IMG/VR virus record: IMGVR_UViG_3300032323_002156
Span: 1 to 23,389 of that record
Direction: 5' to 3' (one strand)
DNA from: a virus
DNA length: 23,389 bases
The notes beneath the pieces were generated by a model that was given only the letters and a program-made list of their open reading frames with translations, was not told the DNA's origin and ran no database searches. Of the stretch, positions 6,111 to 14,591 are shown in pieces. How positions within the stretch are numbered: position 1 is the stretch's first letter; the number at the start of each line of letters is the position of its first letter. Both the position numbers and the translations under genes were made by a program.

Positions 6111-6793
6111 AACCAATACCAATTTTTATAGGATATGACCCCAGAGAGGCTGTGGCCTATCATACCTGTGCTAATAGTATTATTAGACAGGCCAGTCAAC
6201 CTGTTGCTATTGTGCCATTGGCATTGAACTTGTTTAGTGATTATACTGAAACTCACACTGACGGTAGTAATCAATTTATCTATAGTAGATTTCTTGTGCC
6301 ACACCTAATGGGCTACACAGGACATGCTATCTTCATGGACGGTGACATGATTGTGCGTGGAGATATTGTGGAGCTTTGGGAACAACGCAGTGGTTACTAT
6401 GACGTGCAAGTTGTCAAACATGATTACAAAACTCGAATGACAGAAAAATATCTTGGAGCAAAGAATGAAGATTATCCAAGAAAAAATTGGAGCAGTGTTA
6501 TTCTTTGGAACTGTGCTAACCATGCTAACAAAAAACTAACTCCAGAATTTATTCAACGATCCACCGGAGCACAATTACACAGATTTACCTGGATTGAAGA
6601 CAGTCGTATCGGCGAGTTACCACGGGAATGGAATTGGTTACCCGACGAATATGGTGCCAATCCAGATGCTAAATTATTGCACTATACATTAGGAACACCC
6701 TGTTTTCATGAATTTGCCACCACTCCACAAGGGGACGAGTGGCATCGCGAACACATGTTGGCCGATTACTGTTTACAGAGAAATATTAAATGA
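6107..6793 (+). CDS. Glycosyltransferase, GT8-like, 228 aa
   Basis: This is a GT-A-fold transferase. The N-terminus IPIFIGYDPRE is the usual opening of GT8-like enzymes that bind a nucleotide-sugar. The metal-binding DxD is in FMDGDMIV (DGD, 78-80), followed by GDIVELW. The C-terminal LLHYTLGTPCF (about 195-205) resembles the terminal His-containing motif of the group. It is soluble, with no signal peptide or membrane helix. Its length (228 aa) is on the short side for GT8 but the motifs are complete. It lies between the nucleotidyltransferase-cupin and the first capsule-type transferase, with ATGA overlaps on both sides, so the block is translationally coupled and probably acts in one assembly pathway. 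The sugar donor is unknown. Confidence 0.85.
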   Translation: MKPIPIFIGYDPREAVAYHTCANSIIRQASQPVAIVPLALNLFSDYTETHTDGSNQFIYSRFLVPHLMGYTGHAIFMDGDMIVRGDIVELWEQRSGYYDVQVVKHDYKTRMTEKYLGAKNEDYPRKNWSSVILWNCANHANKKLTPEFIQRSTGAQLHRFTWIEDSRIGELPREWNWLPDEYGANPDAKLLHYTLGTPCFHEFATTPQGDEWHREHMLADYCLQRNIK

Positions 6794-7917
6794 TTTCAAC
6801 AGACAACGAAAATAAAATAATTTTACCCACAGCATTAGTTGATCGACACCCATCAGAAAAATACACTCAGCAACATCTTACAATCGAATCGTCACTGAAA
6901 CACAGTGTATCTGATCTATTGAGATTGCACAATGAAATAAAAATACTAAAACGCATTGAGCATGAGTTTGCTATAATCCCAATACCCGAAGAATATATCA
7001 CTAAAGAATTGCGTTATTATCTCAAACGCAATGGCGGAGACAGTTTAAATCAAGAGTTTATTAATTATGTGATAGAGAGATCTGAAGAGTTTGATCGGTG
7101 TCTTAAGTATACAGATTATCCTGCCATGATCATGGCTGCATACCCAGAAAGTAAATTCTTAGAAAAATCTCGATATCGAACAGAGTTTGAAAATATAACA
7201 GGCCCAGTGTTGTTGCGAGGGATATCAAGTGGAAAAATTGCCAATCAACATCGTAGCCGAGGCGAGGACTACTATTTTATTGAAACAGGTTATCTAGGAA
7301 ATTATCGTTGCGACAATAACCTCACAGGCAGAAAAATATATCACCGCATTGTTAAAAATGCCATGCAACATTCTACCATCATGGATGTTCCCGATGACCG
7401 CTGGCGCGAGCTAGTTCGATTCAATCCCAATTTAGAATACCGTGGGTGGAAACGCACTGGCAGTAAAATATTGGTAGTTCTCCCAACAGAAAAACCATTT
7501 CAATACTACGGTCACGATCGAGAAAAATGGATTCAAAAGGTTGAAAAAACAATTAAAAAACACAGCGACAGAGAAATTGTCTGGAGAGCAAAAGCCAGCA
7601 GAGGTGAGAGGACCAACGACACTATCTACAACGCATTGGATGATGATATCTACGCATTGGTCACTTACAACAGTATTGCCACCGTGGAAGCAATACAACA
7701 CGGTATACCAGCCTTTGGGTTAGCTCCCACCGCGGCAGATCCTGTGTGTAGCAACGATCTTACACAAATTGAAAATCCTGTCATGCCCGACGAGGAAAAG
7801 ATTTACAAATGGTTATGTTCCATAGCCTACAGTCAATTTAGTCTAGATGAAATATTAACAGGCACAGCCTGGAGAATGGTATTGGAAAATGAACAACGCA
7901 CAACCATTGATAGTTAA
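6790..7917 (+). CDS. Capsule-synthesis-like transferase, diverged paralogue, 375 aa
   Basis: The C-terminal 160 residues align by eye with the proteins at 7889-8839 and 14614-15447: a KILVVLP strand, a DREIVWR strand, TYNS (292-295), HGIPAF (304-309), IENP (327-330) and a closing W/F-rich helix. The pattern resembles the capsular polysaccharide biosynthesis (KpsS/KpsC-type, GT-B-like) family, where Arg-x-His-Pro and Asn-Ser near a GIP loop form the donor site. Here the His-Pro of the two paralogues is replaced by Lys-Ala (about 268-269), the distance to YNS is shorter by 16 residues, and the first His of HNS is Tyr. The N-terminal 200 residues are an unrelated-looking extension. It may be an altered-specificity or non-catalytic member. 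ATGA overlaps with its upstream neighbour imply coupling. Confidence 0.72.
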   Translation: MISTDNENKIILPTALVDRHPSEKYTQQHLTIESSLKHSVSDLLRLHNEIKILKRIEHEFAIIPIPEEYITKELRYYLKRNGGDSLNQEFINYVIERSEEFDRCLKYTDYPAMIMAAYPESKFLEKSRYRTEFENITGPVLLRGISSGKIANQHRSRGEDYYFIETGYLGNYRCDNNLTGRKIYHRIVKNAMQHSTIMDVPDDRWRELVRFNPNLEYRGWKRTGSKILVVLPTEKPFQYYGHDREKWIQKVEKTIKKHSDREIVWRAKASRGERTNDTIYNALDDDIYALVTYNSIATVEAIQHGIPAFGLAPTAADPVCSNDLTQIENPVMPDEEKIYKWLCSIAYSQFSLDEILTGTAWRMVLENEQRTTIDS

Positions 7918-8839
7918 AAGTTATTTGAGCAGTTTGCCAGTTAAAATCAATGGACAAGAAAAAATTGATGCATTGACATTTTTTGCCGAAGGCGCTGCTT
8001 GTTGCGGTGATCAGGCATCAACTACAAGAAGTCAGACATATGAGCCATGTGATGTGGGTGCTATTATTGGTAATGCATTTGATGCCAATCCTAGCAAAGT
8101 AACACTGCCACACTACAAAGTACGCAAGATGGTTATGGACACACAAGCACAACTAGGCAAATACTGGCTTAGTATCGATAGCAACGTGTTTATCTACAAA
8201 GATAAACTCAATCCTCACAAATACTTACGCTACAGTTTTAATGGTGTTTTTCCTGCCACTGGAATATATTGCAACGATAATCCAGGAGACGAAAACTGGA
8301 ACAATATTAAACGTGATTATAGCATGGATTTAAAACCGTGGCGCACACAAGGTAATCATATTCTTATCACACTACAAAGACCACTGGGGTGGTCAATGCG
8401 TGGAGTTGATTTAATGTCGTGGTTAAAACGAACTCTTAAACAAGTTAGAGAAAACACAGATAGACCCATTGTGTTGCGTTGGCATCCGGGAGACTGGAAA
8501 GCCTACCCAAATTACAAATCTACATTGGATAAATTTGGCGTCACAGTAAGTTCTCAAGATAGACATATACTACATGACTTAAAAAACTGCTGGGCATTGG
8601 TGTGTCATAACTCAACCCCAAGTGCTGTGGCACCCATAGAAGGGATTCCTGCATTTATCACAGATGATCCTAACTACAGTCAAGGCGGAGAGATTGCCAA
8701 CACTGATTTTGGTTTGTTAGAAAATCCCAACTTACCTGACAGAGAATTATGGATTCGTAAACTGGCACAATGCCATTGGAGTTTTGAAGATCTACGATCT
8801 GGGCGTTGCTGGAGTCACATGCGCAACTACGTCAAGTAA
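7889..8839 (+). CDS. Capsule-synthesis-like transferase, 316 aa
   Basis: It shares with the 277-aa protein (14614-15447) the series LKPW, ITLQRP, DRPIVLRWHP (His-Pro at 199-200), WALVCHNS (HNS 240-242), EGIPAF (251-256), LENP and a C-terminal WSFEDLRSG. His-Pro to HNS is 41 residues in both. The pattern suggests a GT-B-like transferase of the capsule-synthesis type, although no clear nucleotide-sugar identity can be read. The ATG at 7889 overlaps the previous gene by 29 bases, with only a weak GGA ribosome-binding site. An in-frame TTG at 7907 is an alternative start. It is the last gene of the plus-strand block and overlaps the end of the opposing reductase gene by 8 bp, with no terminator visible at the convergence. 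Confidence 0.78.
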   Translation: MNNAQPLIVKSYLSSLPVKINGQEKIDALTFFAEGAACCGDQASTTRSQTYEPCDVGAIIGNAFDANPSKVTLPHYKVRKMVMDTQAQLGKYWLSIDSNVFIYKDKLNPHKYLRYSFNGVFPATGIYCNDNPGDENWNNIKRDYSMDLKPWRTQGNHILITLQRPLGWSMRGVDLMSWLKRTLKQVRENTDRPIVLRWHPGDWKAYPNYKSTLDKFGVTVSSQDRHILHDLKNCWALVCHNSTPSAVAPIEGIPAFITDDPNYSQGGEIANTDFGLLENPNLPDRELWIRKLAQCHWSFEDLRSGRCWSHMRNYVK

Positions 8840-9629
8840 AGTCTTTTAACTGTTGTAGTTGAGTATCGTAGTCAGGAATAGCAAAGTCAAGTTCTCTGCG
8901 TGTATCAACCAGTATTTTATTTACAGTTTTAGGTCCTTGGGTACGCACAATCTTTTTGTCTAGCTCATACACTTGATTGATCTTGCACAGTAAATCATAC
9001 TTGTTGATTTGAACATCATTATTGACCAAATGATATACTCCAGAGATTACAGGATCTTTGATATATTGATCAATACATCTGGCCAACTGCAATGTAGTAA
9101 TACCATTCCACCAGGCATTGTCCCATCCAGGTAATTCTGATTCTTTATTGGTCAGCACCCAGTTAAGCAATCCAGTACCATTTTTTAGTTCGGGTCCAAT
9201 AATACTCATTCTGAAAGTGATGTCTTTGGTATTATTGATCTCTCCAAAACTTTTACTGCGACCATATGCGTTGATTTCAGTGTGCCTGTCGGCTTCGATA
9301 TAATTACCACGTTTTCCGTCAAACACACAATCAGTTGATAAGTGAATCAGTCTTGTGTCGGTATTTTTTAACTTGTGGGAGCAATACTGTGGCCACCAGG
9401 AATTGATAACAATAGCACGGTCGGGACGATCAATACAGTCCTTTACCAACAGTCCAACAGCGTTGACCACAAAGTCAGCATCTAAAGTTTCAAAGAACTG
9501 ATCAGCATTGTCATGCTCTATGTCAAATACAGATCTATCTACCGCGGTAACTGTGTGCCCTTGTTGTTTGAGATATTTTACAATTACATGTCCGGCCATA
9601 CCACGACTACCAACAACAGTTACTCGCAT
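8832..9629 (-). CDS. RmlD/WbvR-like NDP-4-keto-sugar reductase, 265 aa
   Basis: This is an extended short-chain dehydrogenase of the dTDP-4-dehydrorhamnose reductase type. It has an NAD(P)-binding GSRGMAG (7-13), STDCVFDG (98-105) and catalytic YGRSK (122-126), followed by SFGE. In the pathway inferred here it would reduce the 4-keto group made by the 4,6-dehydratase encoded next to it. At 265 aa it is close to RmlD and the WbvR-type reductases of the UDP-L-QuiNAc/L-RhaNAc route, and lacks the extra C-terminal domain of the about 370-aa WbjC/FnlB reductases of the L-FucNAc route. It starts inside the end of the dehydratase gene (10-base overlap), third in the order epimerase-dehydratase-reductase. 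Which C4 stereochemistry results cannot be told. Confidence 0.85.
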   Translation of the reverse strand: MRVTVVGSRGMAGHVIVKYLKQQGHTVTAVDRSVFDIEHDNADQFFETLDADFVVNAVGLLVKDCIDRPDRAIVINSWWPQYCSHKLKNTDTRLIHLSTDCVFDGKRGNYIEADRHTEINAYGRSKSFGEINNTKDITFRMSIIGPELKNGTGLLNWVLTNKESELPGWDNAWWNGITTLQLARCIDQYIKDPVISGVYHLVNNDVQINKYDLLCKINQVYELDKKIVRTQGPKTVNKILVDTRRELDFAIPDYDTQLQQLKDFT

Positions 9630-10606
9630 ATAAACCCACCTTTGATTAACATTTGTTTGATTTGTTCTTTGTTCATAATAAAAGTGCGAGATGAAAATTC
9701 TTCTTGATCAAATTTTGGTAAATGTGAATACTTTGCCTCAAGTTCCGGAGTACATTTCACAGGCAATGTTACAAAATAGTTTTTGTCGTAGTAATAACTA
9801 AGTCCTGCGTCATGCTTGCTGATCAACATTTCGTCTAACTTTTCTCCAGGCTTGCTACCAATTTCTTTGATATCAACCCGACCATACTGTTCCATCAATA
9901 CCTCAGCTATATCTCGTATGTAACATGCCGGCATGTTCATTACAAAGGTTTCTCCACCAATTGAATTTTCTGCAGCTTTAAACAACAAAGTAATAGCTTC
10001 TTCCAAGGTCAGAAAGAATCTTGTCATGTTGAGATCAGTGATAGTAATTGGACCGCCAGCTTTGATCTGTTCAACAAAGTAAGGTATAACTGACCCATTT
10101 GAACCCATGACATTGCCGCCGCGGATACAAACAAATCGAGTATGCTGACTAAGGTCGTTGCCTTGTATTACCAACTTCTCGCCTACCGCTTTGGTCATGC
10201 CGTATAAGTTAAGTGGCTCAACTGCTTTGTCTGTACTTACATCTATTACTTTGTCTACGTTATTCTCAATTGCAGCATTGACAATGTTAGTAGTACCAGT
10301 GATATTTGTTTTGATTGCTTCTTGCGGATGATCCTCGCATATAGGCACATGCTTGAGAGCTGCTAAATGAAACACCACGTCCACATCACGCATGGCAAAT
10401 TTTACTGACTCGTAATCGCGAACATCCCCGATAACAAATTTCAATCTTGAGTCATGAAACTTGCGTTGCATCAACACCTGTTGTAGTTCTCCGCGACTAA
10501 AACATATAATCTCTGCAGGATTGTAGTTGGCTAACAACATGCGTATTAGAGTTTGTCCCCAACTTCCTGTGGCGCCTGATACAAATATTCTTTTTCCGTT
10601 AAACAT
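9620..10606 (-). CDS. UDP-GlcNAc 4,6-dehydratase/epimerase (CapD/FnlA/PseB family), 328 aa
   Basis: This is an extended SDR of the CapD/FlaA1 group, which converts UDP-GlcNAc to a 4-keto-6-deoxy sugar, with 5-epimerisation in FnlA and PseB. Motifs are GATGSWG (11-17) for NAD(P), LAALKHVP (81-88), VSTDKA (123-128), YGMTK (135-139), GNVMGSNGSVIP and the MTRFFLTLEEA segment typical of the family. YxxxK is intact, as in PseB/FlaA1; as I recall, FnlA/WbjB proteins have Met in place of this Tyr. The start at 10606 overlaps the epimerase gene by 8 bases. The FnlC-type epimerase upstream and RmlD-type reductase downstream favour an L-FucNAc/L-QuiNAc route over the pseudaminic acid route, which would need an aminotransferase; none is seen here. 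Confidence 0.92.
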   Translation of the reverse strand: MFNGKRIFVSGATGSWGQTLIRMLLANYNPAEIICFSRGELQQVLMQRKFHDSRLKFVIGDVRDYESVKFAMRDVDVVFHLAALKHVPICEDHPQEAIKTNITGTTNIVNAAIENNVDKVIDVSTDKAVEPLNLYGMTKAVGEKLVIQGNDLSQHTRFVCIRGGNVMGSNGSVIPYFVEQIKAGGPITITDLNMTRFFLTLEEAITLLFKAAENSIGGETFVMNMPACYIRDIAEVLMEQYGRVDIKEIGSKPGEKLDEMLISKHDAGLSYYYDKNYFVTLPVKCTPELEAKYSHLPKFDQEEFSSRTFIMNKEQIKQMLIKGGFICE

Positions 10607-11675
10607 GATTTCCTAATAAAATATTTACTACCGTATCACTGACATTGGTTCTGGCATATTCCACTGGTACATGCCATGATCGATCAATCTGTTTCATAGC
10701 TCGATATCCAGCAACAATATTGTCGACTTCTAATCCAGTCACAATGTTTGATCCACACCAAACAGTTTCTGGGCGTTCGGTAGTTGCACGTATAGTTATA
10801 GTAGGCTTGTAAAACAAGCACATCTCTTCTTGCACAGTGCCTGAATCACTGATAGCCATATAACTATTTTTTTCCAAACACACAAAGTCAAAGAAACCCA
10901 TGGGGTCTGTTAATTGTATACGGTTACTTATTTTTATATCTAACTCACGCAATCGTTGTCGTGTTCGTGGATGACAACTAAACACTATAGGATATTCTTG
11001 AGCAACAGTTTCCATGGCACTAAAAATATTAGCCAAGCGTTCAGGGTTGTCTACATTCTCTGCTCGATGTGCTGTGGCTATGATATACTTGCCAGATTTC
11101 AATTTTAATTGTTTTAAAATATCACTGTGATCAATTGGTTTGCAATAGTAATCTAGTACTTCTTTGATGGGATTACCAGTGACAAACACACGATTGTTTT
11201 GTGCGCCTTCGCGCAAAAGATTTTGTCTACTAAGTTCAGTATAAGGCAAGTTAATGGTGCTGATACTGTCTATTAATCTGCGATTTTTTTCTTCTGGCAC
11301 TGACATGTCATAACAACGGTTGCCGGCTTCCATGTGAAAAACAGGTATGCCCATGCGTTCGCAAACAATGGCACTCAACCCAGAATTAGTATCACCTAGT
11401 ACCAACACAGCGTCTGGTTGAAAGTCTACAATGTACTGTTCTACTCCGACCATGATAGCGGCCAGTTGCTGGCCAATTGTACCACGACTTTCTAACACAC
11501 AATCTGGTTGACGCAACCCCAACTGCTCAAAAAAGATATTATTGAGAGTGGCGTCATAGTTTTGTCCAGTATGCAGTACTCTGTGGTCGCTGACTTGATC
11601 TAACTTGGGTATAATCCTCGACAGTCGAATAATTTCAGGTCTAGTTCCCAGTATGGTCAATATCTTACGCTTCAT
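10599..11675 (-). CDS. fnlC: UDP-sugar 2-epimerase, WecB family, FnlC/WbjD type, 358 aa
   Basis: It belongs to the non-hydrolysing UDP-GlcNAc 2-epimerase (WecB) family: ILGTRPEIIRLS at the N-terminus, LGDTNSG, HMEAGNRCYD followed by VPEEKNRR, and SDSGTVQEE near the C-terminus. The forms HTGQNYD (35-41), HMEAGNRCYD and INLPYTELSRQNLL match the FnlC/WbjD subgroup rather than WecB, which as I recall has HVEAGLR. FnlC-type enzymes invert C2 of a UDP-2-acetamido-2,6-dideoxy-L-hexose as the last step to UDP-L-FucNAc or UDP-L-QuiNAc. Its stop overlaps the dehydratase start, and its own start overlaps the end of the methyltransferase gene by 11 bases. The subgroup call is from remembered motifs and should be verified by a tree. 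Confidence 0.9.
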   Translation of the reverse strand: MKRKILTILGTRPEIIRLSRIIPKLDQVSDHRVLHTGQNYDATLNNIFFEQLGLRQPDCVLESRGTIGQQLAAIMVGVEQYIVDFQPDAVLVLGDTNSGLSAIVCERMGIPVFHMEAGNRCYDMSVPEEKNRRLIDSISTINLPYTELSRQNLLREGAQNNRVFVTGNPIKEVLDYYCKPIDHSDILKQLKLKSGKYIIATAHRAENVDNPERLANIFSAMETVAQEYPIVFSCHPRTRQRLRELDIKISNRIQLTDPMGFFDFVCLEKNSYMAISDSGTVQEEMCLFYKPTITIRATTERPETVWCGSNIVTGLEVDNIVAGYRAMKQIDRSWHVPVEYARTNVSDTVVNILLGNHV

Positions 11676-12192
11676 AGTATCCTATGTAGTAGTTGTCAAA
11701 TCCTTTGATACTGACTCGAGTAAATCCTGTAAAATCTTCAGGAACCCACAAGCTCTTGTGCAGGTCATATTTGTTACCGTGACACCATAGTTCAGGGTTG
11801 TCTACATTTTCGTGATTCTCTGTCCAAATTTCTTCCATGGGAGTGAGCAAGAATATTCGTTGATTGGTTACTTGTTTGACCTGCTCGATCAGACTTAATC
11901 CGGCTTCTTTGGACAGGTGTTCTATAAAATCCAACATGAGCACATAATCCCAACGATCCGGAGTAATGTCCTTAAGTGGAGTTGTTTCCAAGTCGGCCAC
12001 AATGTCCGGTTCTACCCACCCCCATGCATCAACTGTCAATACACGACTACACTGTGCTTTCAATGGATCGGAATACAGTTTTGGCCCGCACCCTAAATCA
12101 AGCAAGGTGCTGGTGGGTCTAACTGATTCTACTAGATATGCCACCAACAGATCATTTGAAAATGCTCTTTTGCCTTTAACTGTGTGTTTCAA
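11665..12192 (-). CDS. Class I SAM-dependent methyltransferase, 175 aa, TTG start
   Basis: This is a compact Rossmann-type methyltransferase. Motif I LLDLGCGPK (30-38) binds S-adenosylmethionine, a DYVLMLDFIEHL stretch (about 81-92) holds motif II/III, and ITNQRIF-like and LLTPMEE strands follow. No membrane segment is seen. There is no ATG near the needed start; a TTG at 12192 has AAAGGGG at 6-nt spacing, so I accept TTG. It overlaps the previous glycosyltransferase by 17 bases and the epimerase by 11. Position between a sugar transferase and the UDP-deoxysugar genes suggests a sugar or glycan O-methylation, but the acceptor is not visible. At 175 aa it lacks any extra acceptor domain. Confidence 0.82.
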   Translation of the reverse strand: MKHTVKGKRAFSNDLLVAYLVESVRPTSTLLDLGCGPKLYSDPLKAQCSRVLTVDAWGWVEPDIVADLETTPLKDITPDRWDYVLMLDFIEHLSKEAGLSLIEQVKQVTNQRIFLLTPMEEIWTENHENVDNPELWCHGNKYDLHKSLWVPEDFTGFTRVSIKGFDNYYIGYYEA

Positions 12193-13048
12193 CTTGTGCC
12201 CCTTTGATTATGTATGCTGGTAAATTGTTGTATTTGTCAACGTTGACCTGTGTTAGAATATTTTCAAACTCTTGTGATTGAGGATGTCCGGCAAACCAAT
12301 GAAATCCGATGGTGCGTTTGCTATTCAATTTCTTTTGTACATCGCGGTCAACTTCTTGATAAAACAATTCAATCTCAGCACTGGTTATAGAATACACACA
12401 ATTTTTATTAAGGAATATAAAAGTATTGTTGGGAAATTGAGTTTGTAAACTTTCAAATGTTTTAAATTCACTGTTGATTAAATCACTGCCCATGCATTGA
12501 TATACCTCAGGATTGTATTCTTTTCTTGCTTGCTCTCCAATGTATTGAAAAAAGTTATTGCCTTGCGATGATAACAAAAATCCCACAGTGTGTTTTCTAC
12601 TACCCGACAATGGACATAATACCGTGTCAACCTGTTTGTTTTCTTGACAATTTTCAGATAAAGACTGCATGGGTTTGGTGTAGAGTATGTCTATATCAGA
12701 CCAAAGACCGCCATAGTTGTTTAACAGTTTCCAACGCAAAAAATCACTCTTGTGAACTTCGTGTGCCTGATTGTCAAAATTGTATTTGGCAAAGTCATGA
12801 GTTACAATTTTTACATTATTAATTTTGGATACCTTATCAAAATAATCCTGTTCAATTTTGACATTTTTTTGATGAAACGATTTCCATGCAGGTGTTGCTG
12901 TACTTAAAATCTCAGGAACATGAACTAGTATGTTCCAGTCTGGATTTTGATCACGAAAAGTTTTAATTGATAAAAATCTAAGGTACGACAGTTTATCTCC
13001 ACCCCAATAGAAATGTGCTATTTTAGGAATTTTAGTTAGATGCCACAT
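12176..13048 (-). CDS. Glycosyltransferase, GT32-like (DxD sugar-binding), 290 aa
   Basis: The central HKSDFLRWKLLNNYGGLW (about 99-116) followed by SDIDIL (DxD at 118-120) matches the GT32 / alpha-1,6-mannosyltransferase-like 'DXD sugar-binding' signature. The N-terminus IPKIAHFYWGGD resembles the IPKiIHqiWfG opening of this family. A conserved-type SGSRKH segment and GSDLIN follow the DxD. It is a soluble cytoplasmic-type transferase with no membrane anchor. It overlaps the GT2 gene upstream by 13 bases and the methyltransferase by 17, in one co-directional run from 14591 to 8832. Donor and acceptor are not predictable; the small, compact protein fits a bacterial polysaccharide branch transferase. 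Confidence 0.86.
   Translation of the reverse strand: MWHLTKIPKIAHFYWGGDKLSYLRFLSIKTFRDQNPDWNILVHVPEILSTATPAWKSFHQKNVKIEQDYFDKVSKINNVKIVTHDFAKYNFDNQAHEVHKSDFLRWKLLNNYGGLWSDIDILYTKPMQSLSENCQENKQVDTVLCPLSGSRKHTVGFLLSSQGNNFFQYIGEQARKEYNPEVYQCMGSDLINSEFKTFESLQTQFPNNTFIFLNKNCVYSITSAEIELFYQEVDRDVQKKLNSKRTIGFHWFAGHPQSQEFENILTQVNVDKYNNLPAYIIKGAQVETHS
12199..12205 (-). promoter_or_regulatory. Shine-Dalgarno (AAAGGGG) fixing the TTG start at 12192
   Basis: Minus-strand AAAGGGG ends 6 nt before the TTG at 12192. There is no ATG alternative near it, so this site is what supports the unusual start of the methyltransferase. Confidence 0.6.
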
Positions 13049-13806
13049 ATATTATTTCCGTTGTTAACAGCTCGAACTTGTAAATTTTCTTTGACCTCTA
13101 ACCATAGTTCTCGGTTGTTCACAGTCACTGGTGGATTGTGTGGATTGTCATAGGTTTTTCTATGATACTGATGAACTACCCACGGATCTTCAACAAACTT
13201 TAATTCCAATTTCATGGCTCTAATACGATAGATTAATTCAACATCATCCATGTCTTGCCCTTGAGCAAATCTTTCGTCAAACCCGTTCAGCTTGACCAGA
13301 TTGTTTCTGGTAATTGCTGTGGTAAAGTGATAAGCATATGGTCTTTCAACAATGTGATTGTACCAACGAGACTTTTTATCAGTAAACATGGGCAGTGGTT
13401 GACCAGACTGCATCACACGAGTTTCAGCTTTAGTGGCTGCATAGCAATGAAAAGTCAAGTAGTTGTTGTCGGTCAATGTTTCTTTGGTGTATTGTAACAC
13501 ATCGCCCATGTGACAGCATTCTGGATTTTGTATAATGATCATGTCGCCGCGACTGGCTCGAAAAGCTGCATTGTATGGCACACACGGATTGCAATAATCT
13601 TTTTTATCACGGGTGTCACTCATGCGTATCACTTGTATATCCAAGTGTGGAAATTCTGCTTTTATGTTATGCAACTGTTCGCTTGGATCACAAAAGTCTT
13701 CGGCAATAACAATTTCTAAATCTTTGACTTGACTTTGACTGATAGTTTTAAGAGTGTATCTCAACTGATCAAGACGATTGAAATAACTCATTACAATTGA
13801 TATCAT
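13036..13806 (-). CDS. Family 2 glycosyltransferase, 256 aa
   Basis: This is a GT2 inverting transferase. The N-terminus SIVMSYFNRLDQLRYTL is the typical opening strand-loop-helix, followed by LEIVIAEDFCDP, the first donor-binding acidic motif. A later IIIQNPECCHMGD occupies the DxD region; the DxD is replaced by PECCH, so metal binding may differ. GFDERFAQGQDMDDVEL (about 193-209) carries the acidic catalytic-base motif, and VVHQYHRK follows. Cysteines and histidines cluster near PECCH. No membrane helix is present. The ATG at 13806 overlaps the previous transferase by 4 bases (ATGA). It is part of the run of three transferases that leads into the methyltransferase and the UDP-deoxysugar genes. 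Confidence 0.88.
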   Translation of the reverse strand: MISIVMSYFNRLDQLRYTLKTISQSQVKDLEIVIAEDFCDPSEQLHNIKAEFPHLDIQVIRMSDTRDKKDYCNPCVPYNAAFRASRGDMIIIQNPECCHMGDVLQYTKETLTDNNYLTFHCYAATKAETRVMQSGQPLPMFTDKKSRWYNHIVERPYAYHFTTAITRNNLVKLNGFDERFAQGQDMDDVELIYRIRAMKLELKFVEDPWVVHQYHRKTYDNPHNPPVTVNNRELWLEVKENLQVRAVNNGNNICGI

Positions 13807-14591
13807 AGATACTTTCTTTGTTCTTGTTTAAATATTTCAAGCTCCTTACGCTTGCCTTTGGCTGACCAAATAGCACTTTCGTTTCTCATGGCCCAGTCAA
13901 TATAACTCATTGGCAATAGGCCTTTGTGATACTGAGGGACCAATTGGTCTAACAAAACCTGGTCCAGAAACCAATATACGTTGTCTTGTTCAATTGCTGA
14001 TCGAAGTTGTTGAGCATAAGTTTTCATAAACTCATAAGTGCCCGCAGTACCATTTAGCAACAGTGCGCCAGCTAAGTGTGTACCGTCTTTGGGTTTTTCG
14101 TATAGATAAAAATCTGCTGGTCCTAGTTGATGTTCAAAAGGTGCTCGAATCAACCCATCCACGTCTATAGCCAAACAACGTTGTCCGGAACGAACCAGTT
14201 CAGCTAGTCTTATAAATCTGACACAAGCATAATATGTTTGACGCACAAGAAGATTCAATGTTGTTTCTCCTTGTGTTTGTCCTTTCTTGTGCATTTGACG
14301 CTGACGATCATTGTCAAATTCTGTACGTTTCAGCCAGCGAGCAGTCACTTTGTTAAACTGTACAGGATCCAGGGTTTCATGGCTGACGCTTACTCCTGTA
14401 CGACTGCGACAAAATTCTAACTGATCTGGCCGAGGATCGTAGATGTGTATGTGAATACCCAAGTTAGGAGTGTTGGCCAATACACTATTAATCAAAGGTC
14501 TTGCATGTTGATCAAAATAAGTTGCATCTGCTGCAGCATAGATAAAGAAATTTGGCTGGTCAAGGTTTCCGAGCAGTGGTGGTATAATCAT
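13803..14591 (-). CDS. GT-A-like glycosyltransferase with DVDG motif, 262 aa
   Basis: A hydrophobic strand is followed by LAIDVDGLI (DVD at 143-145), the metal-binding DxD of GT-A transferases. Earlier residues FFIYAAADATYFDQ are GT8-like, as is FLDQVLLDQL, where the DQ is typically the acceptor-side motif. The protein lacks a clear C-terminal HGxxKP, so it is more divergent than its GT8-like neighbours at 4524-5303 and 6107-6793. It is soluble and begins with an ATG at 14591, without a Shine-Dalgarno. It is the first gene of the minus-strand run 14591-8832 and divergent from the 277-aa capsule-type gene, with only 22 bp between start codons. Confidence 0.75.
   Translation of the reverse strand: MIIPPLLGNLDQPNFFIYAAADATYFDQHARPLINSVLANTPNLGIHIHIYDPRPDQLEFCRSRTGVSVSHETLDPVQFNKVTARWLKRTEFDNDRQRQMHKKGQTQGETTLNLLVRQTYYACVRFIRLAELVRSGQRCLAIDVDGLIRAPFEHQLGPADFYLYEKPKDGTHLAGALLLNGTAGTYEFMKTYAQQLRSAIEQDNVYWFLDQVLLDQLVPQYHKGLLPMSYIDWAMRNESAIWSAKGKRKELEIFKQEQRKYL

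Noticed and set aside
9620-10606. PseB and a pseudaminic acid pathway
   Set aside because: The dehydratase is PseB-like in its YxxxK, but no PseC aminotransferase, acetyltransferase or NeuB-like synthase is in the window.
10599-11675. Plain WecB (UDP-GlcNAc to UDP-ManNAc) identity
   Set aside because: HTGQNYD and HMEAGNRCYD are FnlC/WbjD-like and the neighbours complete that pathway; WecB is kept only as the wider family.
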